The notes below the pieces were generated by a model that worked only from the letters and a program-made list of their open reading frames with translations, searched no databases and was not told the DNA's origin. 64,000 nt of DNA from Erythrobacter ramosus. Lineage in GTDB: Bacteria; Pseudomonadota; Alphaproteobacteria; Sphingomonadales; Sphingomonadaceae. Position 1 is the first letter of the stretch; each line of letters opens with the position of its first letter. Positions 33,024-41,960 of this stretch are shown piece by piece. A program made the position numbers and the translations under genes. The stretch covers positions 744,001 to 808,000 of the forward strand of contig NZ_WTYB01000002.1 in NCBI RefSeq assembly GCF_009828055.1. Direction: 5' to 3'.

Positions 33024-34725
33024 GGGTCTCCGCCTTTGCGCCGGGATGGGTGATGGCGCCGTAGCGAGCCAATCCGACGACCTGACTGTAACGCCACAAA
33101 GCGCCCGACTGGTAGTCGTTGGTGCGCGGCTGCCAGGCCTTGCGCCGCTCGGCTAGCACGTCCTCAGGTACGTCGAGTTCGATGGTGCCAGCTTCGGCAT
33201 CGATGCTGATGATGTCGCCATCCTCGATCAGCCCAATGGGGCCACCGTCGGCTGCCTCCGGGCAGACATGGCCGATGCAGAAGCCGCGTGTGGCGCCCGA
33301 AAAGCGCCCGTCAGTGATCAGCGCGACCTTTTCGCCCATGCCCTGCCCATAGAGGGCGGCGGTGGTGGAAAGCATCTCGCGCATCCCGGGGCCGCCCTTG
33401 GGCCCTTCGTAACGGATCACGATCACGCAGCCCTCGGCAATGTCGCGCTTTTCCACGGCCGCGAACGCATCTTCCTCGCAATCGAACACCCGCGCCGGGC
33501 CGGAGAATTGCAGGCGCGCCATACCGGCGACCTTCACGATAGCCCCGTCAGGCGCGAGGCTACCCTTGAGGCCCACGACGCCGCCGGTCGGCGTGATCGG
33601 GGTCTTCACATCGTAGAACACCTTCTGATCGGGGTTCCAGGTGATCTCTTCCAAGTTCTCGCCGATGGTCTTGCCGGTGACGGTGATCGGGTTGGGATCG
33701 ATGAACCCGCCGTCGAGCAGCGTCTTCATCGCCATATAGACCCCGCCCGCCTCGTGCATGTCCTTGGCGACATACCTACCACCGGGCTTCAAGTCTGCGA
33801 TGTATGGCGTTGATTTAAAGACTTCAGCAACATCGAACAGGTCGAAATGGATCCCTGCCTCGCTCGCCATCGCGGGCAGGTGAAGCGCAGCGTTCGTGGA
33901 ACCGCCCGTGGCCGCGACGACGCGGGCGGCGTTCATGAAAGCCTCACGCGTGCAGATGTCGCGCGGACGCAGATTGCGGGCGACAAGCTCCATGACCTGC
34001 TTGCCAGCGGCAACCGCGATATCATCACGCGATCGGTACGGCGCGGGCGCCATGTTGCTGTTGGGCAGGCTGAGGCCAATCGCCTCGCCGACGCAGGCCA
34101 TGGTGTTGGCGGTGAACTGGCCGCCGCAGGCGCCGTGGCCGGGGCAGGCGACCTTTTCTAAAGCGATAAGCTCGGTCAGCGGGCAATTGCCTGCCGCATA
34201 TTGCCCGACCGCCTCGAACACGTCGACCACGGTCACATCGTTGCCGCGGTGCGTGCCGGGGAGGATTGAGCCGCCATAGACGAAGATGCTTGGCACATTC
34301 AGCCGCAGCATCGCCATCATCATGCCTGGAAGGCTCTTGTCGCAGCCTGCAAAGCCGACCAGCGCGTCATAACAATGGCCTCGGACCGAAACTTCGATCG
34401 AGTCGGCGATGATCTCGCGGCTGATGAGCGAGGACTTCATACCCTGGTGGCCCATCGCGATGCCATCGGTGACGGTGATGGTGTTGAACCGGCGCGGGGT
34501 GCCGCCGCCCGCGATCACGCCCTCGCGGCAGATATCGGCCTGCGCGTTCAGAGTGGTGTTGCAGGGGGCCGAGTCGTTGCCCGCACTGACCACGCCCACA
34601 AAGGGCGCGGCGATTTCTTCCTCGGTCATGCCCATCGCGTAGTAGTACGAACGGTGCGGCGCGCGCTCCGGGCCGACCGAAACGTGACGGCTGGGGAGCT
34701 TCGACTTGTCAAACTTCTGCGACAT
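33004..34725 (-). CDS. ilvD: Dihydroxy-acid dehydratase
   Basis: Converts 2,3-dihydroxy-isovalerate (and the methylvalerate homologue) to the 2-oxo acid in valine, isoleucine and leucine biosynthesis, with an Fe-S cluster. I start at ATG 34725 ([20 protein letters not shown], 573 aa), the family-like N-terminus. Cluster and Mg ligands are in [28 protein letters not shown] and [20 protein letters not shown]. The C-terminal block [19 protein letters not shown] is diagnostic. Length and motifs are those of the bacterial DHAD. It heads a four-gene overlapping run with a lipoprotein, NAD(P)HX repair and rRNA methyltransferase genes. Confidence 0.97.
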   Translation of the reverse strand: MSQKFDKSKLPSRHVSVGPERAPHRSYYYAMGMTEEEIAAPFVGVVSAGNDSAPCNTTLNAQADICREGVIAGGGTPRRFNTITVTDGIAMGHQGMKSSLISREIIADSIEVSVRGHCYDALVGFAGCDKSLPGMMMAMLRLNVPSIFVYGGSILPGTHRGNDVTVVDVFEAVGQYAAGNCPLTELIALEKVACPGHGACGGQFTANTMACVGEAIGLSLPNSNMAPAPYRSRDDIAVAAGKQVMELVARNLRPRDICTREAFMNAARVVAATGGSTNAALHLPAMASEAGIHFDLFDVAEVFKSTPYIADLKPGGRYVAKDMHEAGGVYMAMKTLLDGGFIDPNPITVTGKTIGENLEEITWNPDQKVFYDVKTPITPTGGVVGLKGSLAPDGAIVKVAGMARLQFSGPARVFDCEEDAFAAVEKRDIAEGCVIVIRYEGPKGGPGMREMLSTTAALYGQGMGEKVALITDGRFSGATRGFCIGHVCPEAADGGPIGLIEDGDIISIDAEAGTIELDVPEDVLAERRKAWQPRTNDYQSGALWRYSQVVGLARYGAITHPGAKAETHVFADI

Positions 34726-34767
34726 AAGATTTCCCGTTGAAGGCAATTTGTGAAACGTCCCCTGCCT

Positions 34768-35484
34768 TCAGGCGAGCGCCGACGCAACCCTTTGCGCAAT
34801 ATTCGCCAACAATGCCGCCCAGCGGGTGTGGGCATGGGGGGTCTGGACGAGGTCCTGGCGCAGCTCGATCCCAAGGTAAGCGCGCCCTTGCGCCTCCGCA
34901 TGGCGGTTCATGGTGTAATTGAGGTCGCGCCCCGAATAGGGGAGATTGTCGCCGACCTTCAGCCCCTCGGCTGCGAGCATGGGGATCGCGATGCGGGCGG
35001 CACGGTCATCGTGATTGTAGAGCACGCCCACCTGCCACGGCCGCGCTGCGTCCGAAGTTGCAAGGCGCGGGGTGAAACTGTGGAGCGAGAGGATCAGCGC
35101 GGGTTCGGCAGCGGCCAGCCATTGCTCCAGCGCGGTGTGATAGGGGCGGTGGAAGCGGTTGAGCCGCCCTTCCCTGTCCGCGCCGACATTGCCGGGGATC
35201 GGGTGCCCGTCGCTGGCTTCGGGGACGAGGCCGGGGGCGGTCTCCTCACGGTTGAGGTCGCAGACGAGACGACTGACTGCGGCGATGTGGGCGGGGATGC
35301 CGTGGCCCTGCGCCAGCAGCTCGGCGATCGCTTCGGTGCCAATGTCGACCGCGATATGTTCGTGCAGCAGGTGCTGGGGGATGCCGAGGGCGATGTCGGC
35401 GGGAACATGGTTCGAAGCATGGTCAGCGGTGCAGACGATCCCGCCGGGGGTGGGCATGCCGAGTTGGCGGAAGGCTTCGCTCAT
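34768..35484 (-). CDS. N-formylglutamate amidohydrolase family protein
   Basis: The family hydrolyses N-formyl-L-glutamate to formate and glutamate (HutG type), but many members outside hut operons have unknown substrates. I start at ATG 35484 (MSEAFRQLGMPTPGGIV, 238 aa); upstream codons to 35544 run into a palindromic repeat. Motifs: CTADHASNHVPADI (metal His), AVSRLVCDLNREE, NRFHRPYHTALE, LILSLHSFTPRL and LGIELRQDLV. No histidine-degradation gene lies nearby, so a role in histidine breakdown is not supported by context. It is 43 bp from ilvD on the same strand. Confidence 0.88.
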   Translation of the reverse strand: MSEAFRQLGMPTPGGIVCTADHASNHVPADIALGIPQHLLHEHIAVDIGTEAIAELLAQGHGIPAHIAAVSRLVCDLNREETAPGLVPEASDGHPIPGNVGADREGRLNRFHRPYHTALEQWLAAAEPALILSLHSFTPRLATSDAARPWQVGVLYNHDDRAARIAIPMLAAEGLKVGDNLPYSGRDLNYTMNRHAEAQGRAYLGIELRQDLVQTPHAHTRWAALLANIAQRVASALA

Positions 35485-35496
35485 TGGCCCAAGCCC

Positions 35497-35613
35497 CGTT
35501 CGTGCTGAGCTTGTCGAAGCACCGCACTTCCTTTGCGGCGGCACTGGTTTTCAAGCAAGGATGGCCGTTGTCCCTGCGGGACAGCTTCGCTTCCGGCAAG
35601 CTCAGGGCGAATG
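35497..35613. repeat. Palindromic intergenic repeat A (REP-like)
   Basis: Imperfect inverted repeat filling the gap between ispE and the amidohydrolase gene. The left arm (35497-35519) and the reverse complement of the right arm (35590-35613) share CTGAGCTTG flanked by TTCG and GAAG. The 70-bp middle is less regular. The arm sequence resembles a repeat I recall as frequent in sphingomonad genomes; copy number must be counted genome-wide. Confidence 0.65.
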
Positions 35614-35626
35614 GATCTTTGGAAAC

Positions 35627-36427
35627 TCAACGAAGCCGTCCTGCCATTGTCCACCATTCCCTTGGCATCGCTGCCGCCGCCGCATCGCGGGCCTCAGGCG
35701 TGTTATAAAGCGCAAAGCAGGTCGCGCCCGAGCCCGACATCCGTGCGAGCCACGGCTTGGTCTCGGCCAGTGCCGCCAGCACCTCTGCGATCACCGGGCA
35801 GAGCGAAATGGCAGGGGCTTCGAGGTCGTTGCGCCCCTCCCTCGCGATCTTGGACGCCGGGCCTTCAGGCAGCGCCCCGCGATCCTCGCCATCCCACGCC
35901 TTGAACACCGGCCCGGTCGAGAGCGGCACGCGCGGGTTGACCAGCAGGACGGGGGTTCCGGCGAGGTCGTCCTCGACCTCGACCTGCTCGGTGCCGGTGC
36001 CGAGGCCGATATGGGTGCGGCTGAGGACGCAGGCAGGCACATCCGCGCCGAGCTTCGCCGCCCGCGCCTGCCAGTCCTCAGGCAGGCCGTGGAGCGCCTC
36101 GACAATCCGGAACACGGCCCCCGCATCCGCCGACCCGCCGCCGAGGCCAGCCGCAACGGGAAGGTTCTTATCCAGCGTCACCGCGAGCCCCTGTGGGCGC
36201 GGCAGCGCAGTCAGCGCGCGGGCGACGAGGTTGTCGAAAGGATTGTCCAGCCCGCCCGCAAACTCGCCCAGCGTGGTGACGCTGTCGGCTGCGGCAGGAG
36301 CGGCGCTCAGCACATCGCCCGCATCGACAAAGGCGAACAGGGTCTCAAGCTCGTGATACCCATCCTCCCGCCGCCTGCGGACATGCAGCGCGAGGTTGAT
36401 CTTGGCGTAGGCGGTTTCGGTGGTCAT
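35627..36427 (-). CDS. ispE: 4-diphosphocytidyl-2-C-methyl-D-erythritol kinase
   Basis: The ATP-dependent GHMP kinase of the MEP isoprenoid pathway. The start is ATG 36427 (MTTETAYAKINLALHVRRRR, 266 aa), the conserved N-terminus; it shares one base with the upstream stop (TGATG). The GHMP ATP loop is LPVAAGLGGGSADAGAVFR. Substrate-binding marks include DGYHELETLFAFVD, the conserved Asn in LDNPFDNLVARA and the C-terminal LARMSGSGATCFALY. Complete with normal length. It is probably co-transcribed with the small secreted protein upstream; a palindromic repeat follows the stop. Confidence 0.95.
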   Translation of the reverse strand: MTTETAYAKINLALHVRRRREDGYHELETLFAFVDAGDVLSAAPAAADSVTTLGEFAGGLDNPFDNLVARALTALPRPQGLAVTLDKNLPVAAGLGGGSADAGAVFRIVEALHGLPEDWQARAAKLGADVPACVLSRTHIGLGTGTEQVEVEDDLAGTPVLLVNPRVPLSTGPVFKAWDGEDRGALPEGPASKIAREGRNDLEAPAISLCPVIAEVLAALAETKPWLARMSGSGATCFALYNTPEARDAAAAAMPREWWTMAGRLR

Positions 36428-36795
36428 CAGTCTTTCCAGTCGATCCGCGAGCCGATCTGCCATTCTGCGACGTCCATCTCGAACACTGCGCCGGTCTTCG
36501 CATTAATCGCATACCAGCCGAGCAATACGCTCCCGCATCCTTGCGGCTCACGGCAATGGGCGTTGATCCTCAGGATATAGAAGCCCGGATGCTCTTCGTC
36601 TTTCCCCCCGTCGCAGCTTGCCATTTGGTCCGCACGATAGATCTTGTTAGCGGCCAGAACGGCGATGACCCGCTCGCATGCTCCATCGTCGGACGTCACG
36701 GGCTTTGGCCGTTCCGCAGCCGCGCAAATGGCTGACAACGTGGTAGCAAGCACCGCGAGGACGAGATTGACGTAAGGGATCCGCGTGACCGACAA
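36427..36795 (-). CDS. Small secreted protein, function unknown
   Basis: A 122-aa frame with a signal peptide (YVNLVLAVLATTLSAICAAA, cleavage near residue 27). The mature part has four cysteines (DGACERVI, MASCDGGK, NAHCREPQGCGS), which suggests a disulfide-stabilised periplasmic protein; the C-terminal half (WYAINAKTGAVFEMDVAEW) is beta-like. I do not recognise a family. The stop shares a base with the ispE start, which supports translation. The start is uncertain: no strong Shine-Dalgarno is visible, and a palindromic repeat begins 12 bases upstream. Confidence 0.6.
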   Translation of the reverse strand: MSVTRIPYVNLVLAVLATTLSAICAAAERPKPVTSDDGACERVIAVLAANKIYRADQMASCDGGKDEEHPGFYILRINAHCREPQGCGSVLLGWYAINAKTGAVFEMDVAEWQIGSRIDWKD

Positions 36796-36807
36796 ACTTC
36801 AATACTT

Positions 36808-36906
36808 CGTCATTGCGAGGAGCCGCAGGCGACGCGGCAATCCATGGCCGGTGATCCGCTGATCTGCGCTCGGTCCATGGATTGCTTCGCTCCGCTCGCA
36901 ATGACG
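36808..36906. repeat. Palindromic intergenic repeat B (REP-like)
   Basis: Nested perfect arms: CGTCATTGCGAG (36808-36819) with CTCGCAATGACG (36895-36906), and GCAATCCATGG (36837-36847) with CCATGGATTGC (36875-36885), around a 27-nt centre. It fills the gap after the etfD-type gene stop. The outer arm is a motif I recall from many alphaproteobacterial intergenic repeats. It could fold into a long RNA hairpin and act as a transcript end for the minus-strand gene. Confidence 0.75.
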
Positions 36907-36923
36907 AATGTGGGCTTCTTGCC

Positions 36924-38573
36924 TCACATATTCGGATAGTTCGGCCCGCCGCCACCTTCCGGCGTCACCCAGTTGATGTTCTGGTTGGGGTCCTTGATGT
37001 CGCAGGTCTTGCAGTGGACGCAGTTCTGCGAGTTGATCTGGAACTTGGGCTCGCCGGTCTTCTCATCGGTCAGCCACTCATAGACCCCCGCCGGGCAGTA
37101 GCGCGCCGAGGGCCCGCCGAAGACGCCGAGTTCGCTCACCTTCTGCAATTGCAGGTCCGCAACCTGCAAGTGGCAGGGCTGGTCCTCGGCATGGTTGGTG
37201 TAGCTGTAGGCGACGTTGGTGAGGCGGTCGAAGGTGATGACACCATCGGGCTTGGGGTAGTCGATCTTCGGGTAGAGATCGGCACGGCCAGTGTTGGTGT
37301 AATCGGCGTGGTGCTTCATGCTGATCGGCAGGCCGATCTTCAATGTGCGCATCCACATGTCGATGCCCGCCAGCACTGTGCCGATATCGCCGCCGAACTT
37401 GGCGACCGCAGGCTCCGCGTTCTGGACGACCTTCAGCTCGGTCGCGATCCAGCTGGAGCGGACCGCCGCGTCGTAATCGGCAAGCTCGGTCTTCTCTTGA
37501 CCCGCCGCGATTGCCGCCGCGATGCTCTCGGCCGCCAGCATCCCGCTCTTCATCGCCGTGTGGCTGCCCTTGATGCGCGGCACGTTCACAAAGCCCGCCG
37601 CGCAGCCGATCAGCGCGCCGCCAGGGAAGGCGAGCTTGGGCACCGACTGCCAGCCGCCTTCATTGATCGCGCGCGCGCCGTAGCTCACACGCTTGCCGCC
37701 TTCGAGATATTCGCGGATCGCGGGGTGCTGCTTCCAGCGCTGGAATTCCTGATAGGGCGAGACCCAGGGGTTTTTGTAATCGAGTGCGGTCACGAAGCCC
37801 AAGGCCACCTGACCGTTTGCCTGATGGTAGAGGAAGCCCCCGCCCCAGCTTTCGCTTTCGGTCAGCGGCCAGCCCTGCGTGTGGATCACGCGGCCCGGCT
37901 TGTGCTTCTTGGGATCGATGTCCCACAGCTCCTTGATGCCGAGGCCATAGACCTGCGGCTGGCAATTCGCCTCAAGGTCGTACTTCGCCTTCATCCGCTT
38001 GGTGAGGTTACCGCGCGCACCTTCGGCCAGCACGGTGTACTTGGCGTGGATTTCCATGCCGGGGGTGTAATCGCCCTTGTGGCTGCCATCGGCGGCAACG
38101 CCCATGTCCTGCGTGATGACGCCGGCAACGCGGCCGTCCTCGTCAATCATCACATCGGCCGCGGGGAAGCCCGGGAACACCATCACGCCCAACCCCTCGG
38201 CCTGTTCGGCCAGCCAGCGGGTCAGATTGCCGAGCGAACCGGTGTAGCAGCCGTGGTTGCTCATCAGCGGCGGCATGATCGCGTGAGGGATCGAGGTCTT
38301 GCCGGTCTTCGACAGGACCCAGTGCCAGTTATCGGTCACCGGGGTTTCTGCCATCGAACAACCCTGCTCACGCCAATCGGGGAGCAGCTCGTCCAAAGCC
38401 TTGGGATCGACCACCGCGCCTGACAGGATATGCGCCCCGATTTCGGAGCCCTTTTCCAGCACGATCACTTCCAGTTCGGCGTTGATCTGCTTCAACCGGA
38501 TCGCGGCTGCCAGCCCCGCAGGACCGCCCCCGACGATCACGACATCGCAGGGCATTGATTCACGTTCGATCAT
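36924..38573 (-). CDS. Electron transfer flavoprotein-ubiquinone oxidoreductase (ETF-QO)
   Basis: A membrane-associated flavoprotein that passes electrons from reduced ETF (from acyl-CoA and other dehydrogenases) to ubiquinone. I start at ATG 38573 (MIERESMPCDVVIVGGGPAG), with AGGAAA about 8 bases upstream, giving 549 aa, the family length; the frame extends to 38645. FAD motif is VVIVGGGPAGLAAAIRL. The C-terminal ferredoxin-like domain has 4Fe-4S ligands in QNCVHCKTCDIKDPNQNI plus Cys in ARYCPAGVYEW, and ends in the typical INWVTPEGGGGPNYPNM. The ETF alpha/beta genes are not nearby. Confidence 0.96.
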   Translation of the reverse strand: MIERESMPCDVVIVGGGPAGLAAAIRLKQINAELEVIVLEKGSEIGAHILSGAVVDPKALDELLPDWREQGCSMAETPVTDNWHWVLSKTGKTSIPHAIMPPLMSNHGCYTGSLGNLTRWLAEQAEGLGVMVFPGFPAADVMIDEDGRVAGVITQDMGVAADGSHKGDYTPGMEIHAKYTVLAEGARGNLTKRMKAKYDLEANCQPQVYGLGIKELWDIDPKKHKPGRVIHTQGWPLTESESWGGGFLYHQANGQVALGFVTALDYKNPWVSPYQEFQRWKQHPAIREYLEGGKRVSYGARAINEGGWQSVPKLAFPGGALIGCAAGFVNVPRIKGSHTAMKSGMLAAESIAAAIAAGQEKTELADYDAAVRSSWIATELKVVQNAEPAVAKFGGDIGTVLAGIDMWMRTLKIGLPISMKHHADYTNTGRADLYPKIDYPKPDGVITFDRLTNVAYSYTNHAEDQPCHLQVADLQLQKVSELGVFGGPSARYCPAGVYEWLTDEKTGEPKFQINSQNCVHCKTCDIKDPNQNINWVTPEGGGGPNYPNM

Positions 38574-38699
38574 GGGGCTTTCCTGATCCTTGTTGGTATT
38601 GGGCGCGCAGGCCGCACAGTCTGGCGATATGCCTTCATTGTCCACTTGCTAACACCCTCGGGGACAGTCAAGACCCGCGTTGGATAGCATGACCCCTCA

Positions 38700-39509
38700 A
38701 TGAGCCGGCCCGAACTTTCGATAGCGCGCGAATTTGAAGCGGCGCTTGCCTGGTGGCACGCGGCGGGGGTCGATTGCGACTATGCGGGTGACGCTACGGC
38801 GTGGTTGGCCGATGTGCCCTTGGCCAAGCCTACCGCAGATGCCAACAAGGCCGGTTCATCGCGCGGCGGTTCCGCTCAGGCGCCGGGCCCAGCCAGTGAA
38901 TCCGTCGCCGCCCGCTCCTTGCCCGCCGCGCCACCATCACCACCCGCAACGCTGCGCCGCGATCTTTTGGGCGAATCGCCGCCGCAGGATTTGGCCGCTT
39001 TCCGCGACTGGTGGATGACGGCGCAAGGGATCGACACCGCGCGCGCTTTTCCCCGGATTGCGCCGCGTGGAGAGGCTGAGGCTGCGCTGATGGTGCTGGT
39101 GCCGCAGCCCGAGGAAGCGGATCGCGACCGCCTGCTGTCCGGGCCGCAAGGACGCTTGCTCGCCAATATACTCGGCGCGATCGGGCTGGACGAAAGCGCG
39201 GTCTATATCGCCGCCGCGCTGCCCTGCCACACGCCAATGGCCGATCTGGCGATGCTGGCGGCGGGCGGGATGGACGCGGTGACGGCGCATCACATCAGCT
39301 TGGTGCGTCCCGCGCGGGTGATCGCCTTTGGCACCGGGCTTGCCCCGATGCTCGGCGCGAATGAAGCCGAACAACCTTTACGCGAAATCAACCATGCCGG
39401 TGGCAAAGCTCCGGTAATGGTGAGCGAAACGCTCGATTCCCTGATGGAAATGCCCCGGCTTAAAGCCCGGTTCTGGCGGAGATGGACGCAATGGTCGCCC
39501 CCACTATGA
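38700..39509 (+). CDS. Uracil-DNA glycosylase-like protein, degenerate
   Basis: A 269-aa protein with the fold signature of the UDG superfamily (family 4/5-like): ALMVLVPQPEEADRDRLLSG occupies the place of the usual GEAPGxxED catalytic loop, followed by PQGRLLANILGAIGLDESAV and YIAAALPCHTP, and near the C-terminus RPARVIAFGTGLAPML. The iron-sulfur cysteines of family 4 are missing (only Cys26 and the Cys in ALPCHTP). Residues about 45-85 are Ala/Pro/Ser-rich and likely a linker. It may be an inactive or altered relative. Its stop overlaps the lytic transglycosylase ATG (ATGA). Confidence 0.72.
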   Translation: MSRPELSIAREFEAALAWWHAAGVDCDYAGDATAWLADVPLAKPTADANKAGSSRGGSAQAPGPASESVAARSLPAAPPSPPATLRRDLLGESPPQDLAAFRDWWMTAQGIDTARAFPRIAPRGEAEAALMVLVPQPEEADRDRLLSGPQGRLLANILGAIGLDESAVYIAAALPCHTPMADLAMLAAGGMDAVTAHHISLVRPARVIAFGTGLAPMLGANEAEQPLREINHAGGKAPVMVSETLDSLMEMPRLKARFWRRWTQWSPPL

Positions 39510-41263
39510 AACTTCGCCTGCGCGTGCTGACAGCGACGGTGCTGGCTGCGGCGGCCCTGCCTGCACCGCTGGCCGCGCAATCGGGCGATCTGGTCGCGCG
39601 CTGGAATGGCGCAACCCCGGCTGAGACGGCCATTGCCCCGGTGCTGACGCCCGAGGAGCGCAACGCCTATCGTCAGGTCTTCACCGCCATCGATGCCGAA
39701 CAGTGGGATGTGGTCGAAAACCTGCTGGCCCAGCGGCCCGAAGGCGTGCTGACCCAGGCCGCCCGTGCCGAATTCTATACCCACGCCAACAGCCCCAAGG
39801 TGTCCGCCGAACAGATCGCCAGCTGGTTTGCAGCCGGCACCGATCTCCCGCAGGCCGAACAACTCGCAAAGATGGGGGCCAAGCGCGGGGTTACCTACTT
39901 GCCGCCCCTGCCGAGTGAACAGGGCTTTTCGCGCCAACCCTATGCGCCCAAGCGGATCCTGCCGCGCTCCGTCAACGACGGCACCATGCCGAGCGCCACT
40001 GCGAGCCTGATCCTCGAAGCGATCAAGGCCGACAATCCCGGCGAAGCGCAGCGCCTGCTCGCCGAAATCGATCCAATGCTCTCCAGCGATGCGCGCGCCG
40101 AGTGGCGCGAGCGGGTGGCATGGAGCCACTATATCGAGAACAATGACGCCGCCGCGCTGGAACTGGCGCGCACCGTGGCCGAAGGCTCAGGCGAGTGGGT
40201 CGCGGAAGGCGCGTGGGTCGAAGGCCTGTCATCGTGGCGGCTGGGCTATTGTGCGCTGGCGGCTGAGGCGTTTGCGCGGGTGGCTGGCGGTGCTTCCAAT
40301 GTCGAACTGGCCGCCGCCGGGCATTATTGGGCACACCGCGCGCTGGTGCGGTGCCGGGAGCCTGAGCAGGCGCAGCAGCACCTGTCTGCCGCAGCTCAGC
40401 TAAACGAGACGCTGTACGGGATGCTCGCCGCCGATCAGCTCGGGGTCGAACTGCCCGCCCATGCCCCGCCGCCGCCGTTCAGCCGTGACGATTGGGCGCA
40501 GCTGGCCCAGCGGCCCAATGTGCGCGTGGCCGCCGCCCTCGCTGAGATCGGGCGGCCCAGTCTGGCGGATGAAGTGCTGCGCCACGAAGCGCAGATCGGC
40601 CCGGCCTATCAGTATAGCGCCCTCGCCCGACTGGCGCGCGAGATGGGCCTGCCCTCCACCCAGCTGTTCATGGCTCACAATGCGCCTTATGGCACCCGCA
40701 GCGATCCGAGCCTGCGCTTCCCCGTCGCCCATTGGCAACCCGTCGGCGGGTGGCAGGTCGACCCGGCGCTCGCCTTTGCCCATGCCTTGCAGGAATCGAA
40801 CTTCCGCGCCTCGGCCGTGAGCCCCGCCAATGCGCGCGGGTTGATGCAGATCATGCCCGGCACGGCGCGCGATCATTCGGGCAGGTTAAGCCTCGGCGCG
40901 AGCTACGAGGATCTGAACGACCCGCAGGTCAATCTCGCCTATGGCCAGCGCCACCTTGCGATGCTGCGCGATCACCCCGCGACCGGCGGCGTGCTGCCCA
41001 AGATCATGGCGGCCTATAACGCCGGCCTCACCCCGGTCGGGCGCTGGAATTACGAGATCAACGATCAAGGCGATCCGCTGCTCTGGATGGAATCGATCCC
41101 CTATTGGGAAACGCGCGGCTATGTCGCGATTGTGATGCGCAATTACTGGATGTATGAGCGTGCCGCAGGCGTCCAATCGCCCAGCCGACGGGCGCTTGCG
41201 CAAGGGCGCTGGCCCGAATTTCCGCAGGCTGCTACGACCCGCTCGGCCCGATTGGAGCCGTAA
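39506..41263 (+). CDS. Soluble lytic transglycosylase (Slt70-like)
   Basis: A periplasmic enzyme that cleaves the MurNAc-GlcNAc bond of peptidoglycan with 1,6-anhydro formation. The start is ATG 39506 (MKLRLRVLTATVLAAAALP), overlapping the UDG-like stop; 585 aa. The signal peptide ends near PLAA/QSGD. A long alpha-helical superhelix (about 30-400) precedes the SLT domain, with catalytic Glu430 in AHALQESNFRASAVSPANA, then RGLMQIMPGTARD and MAAYNAGLTPVGRWN. Domain order and length match Slt70. The C-terminal tail YERAAGVQSPSRRAL is short and variable. Confidence 0.94.
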   Translation: MKLRLRVLTATVLAAAALPAPLAAQSGDLVARWNGATPAETAIAPVLTPEERNAYRQVFTAIDAEQWDVVENLLAQRPEGVLTQAARAEFYTHANSPKVSAEQIASWFAAGTDLPQAEQLAKMGAKRGVTYLPPLPSEQGFSRQPYAPKRILPRSVNDGTMPSATASLILEAIKADNPGEAQRLLAEIDPMLSSDARAEWRERVAWSHYIENNDAAALELARTVAEGSGEWVAEGAWVEGLSSWRLGYCALAAEAFARVAGGASNVELAAAGHYWAHRALVRCREPEQAQQHLSAAAQLNETLYGMLAADQLGVELPAHAPPPPFSRDDWAQLAQRPNVRVAAALAEIGRPSLADEVLRHEAQIGPAYQYSALARLAREMGLPSTQLFMAHNAPYGTRSDPSLRFPVAHWQPVGGWQVDPALAFAHALQESNFRASAVSPANARGLMQIMPGTARDHSGRLSLGASYEDLNDPQVNLAYGQRHLAMLRDHPATGGVLPKIMAAYNAGLTPVGRWNYEINDQGDPLLWMESIPYWETRGYVAIVMRNYWMYERAAGVQSPSRRALAQGRWPEFPQAATTRSARLEP

Positions 41264-41277
41264 CGGGAGCGGATAGA

Positions 41278-41808
41278 GTGGCGATTGACGAGAGCCGGGT
41301 TTTCAAACCGATCAACATTGCCGTCCTGACCGTATCCGACACGCGCACGCCGGAGACCGACACCTCGGGCAATATTCTGGCGGCGCGGGTGACAGGCGCG
41401 GGGCACAATCTGGCGGCGCGGATGATCGTGAAGGATGACGCGAAGCTGCTCGCTGCCCAGTTCGATGCTTGGATCGACGATCCGGCCATCGACGCTGTGG
41501 TCAGCACGGGCGGCACGGGTCTGACGGGCCGCGATGTCACCCCCGAAGCGCTCAGCCTGATCGAAGGTGCCCGCGACATTCCCGGCTTTGGCGAACTGTT
41601 CCGCTGGCTAAGCTTCAAGAGCATCGGCACCAGCACCGTCCAATCGCGCGCCTGCGCGGTGGTGGCGCGCGGCACCTATATCTTCGCACTCCCCGGATCG
41701 AACGGGGCGGTGAAGGACGGCTGGGACGGGATTCTGTCGGAGCAACTCGACAGCCGCAATCGGCCCTGCAACTTTGTCGAGCTGATGCCGCGGCTGAAGG
41801 AAGTTTAG
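41278..41808 (+). CDS. moaB: Molybdenum cofactor biosynthesis protein B
   Basis: MoaB/Mog family: binds molybdopterin and, in Mog-type members, adenylylates it before metal insertion. It has 176 aa from GTG 41278, with GGGAG about 9 bases upstream. Motifs: NIAVLTVSDTRTPETDTSG, the MPT-binding loop VVSTGGTGLTGRDVTPEA and ALPGSNGAVKDGWDGIL. The enzyme stands 14 bp after the lytic transglycosylase and apart from other moa/moe genes, which are not in this window. Confidence 0.93.
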   Translation: MAIDESRVFKPINIAVLTVSDTRTPETDTSGNILAARVTGAGHNLAARMIVKDDAKLLAAQFDAWIDDPAIDAVVSTGGTGLTGRDVTPEALSLIEGARDIPGFGELFRWLSFKSIGTSTVQSRACAVVARGTYIFALPGSNGAVKDGWDGILSEQLDSRNRPCNFVELMPRLKEV

Positions 41809-41816
41809 CCCTTTGC

Positions 41817-41919
41817 CGTCACCCCAGCGCAAGCTGGGGCCCAGGGCGGCTCGGACGGCATTTGCCGCCCGAGGTCCCAGCATAGGCCTTCGGCCACCTT
41901 CGGTTCCGCTGGGATGACG
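41817..41919. repeat. Palindromic intergenic repeat C (REP-like)
   Basis: Outer arms of 13 bp (41817-41829 and 41907-41919, CGTCACCCCAGCG against CGTCATCCCAGCG, one mismatch). Inner arms of 18 bp (41833-41850 and 41864-41881) match at 15 positions around GCTGGG and GGGCGGC. The right side carries an extra 25 bases (41882-41906). It fills the gap between moaB and the radical SAM gene. Confidence 0.7.
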
Positions 41920-41960
41920 ATGGTTGGCATCGCACCCTTTGTTCTCTATACGTTCCAGCC

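Noticed and set aside
34768..35484. hutG in a histidine-degradation operon
   Set aside because: No hutH, hutU or hutI gene is nearby; only the family-level call is supported.
36882..38423. 513-codon frame antisense to the ETF-QO gene
   Set aside because: Overlaps an intact, motif-complete enzyme; sequence is typical of a reverse-frame shadow.
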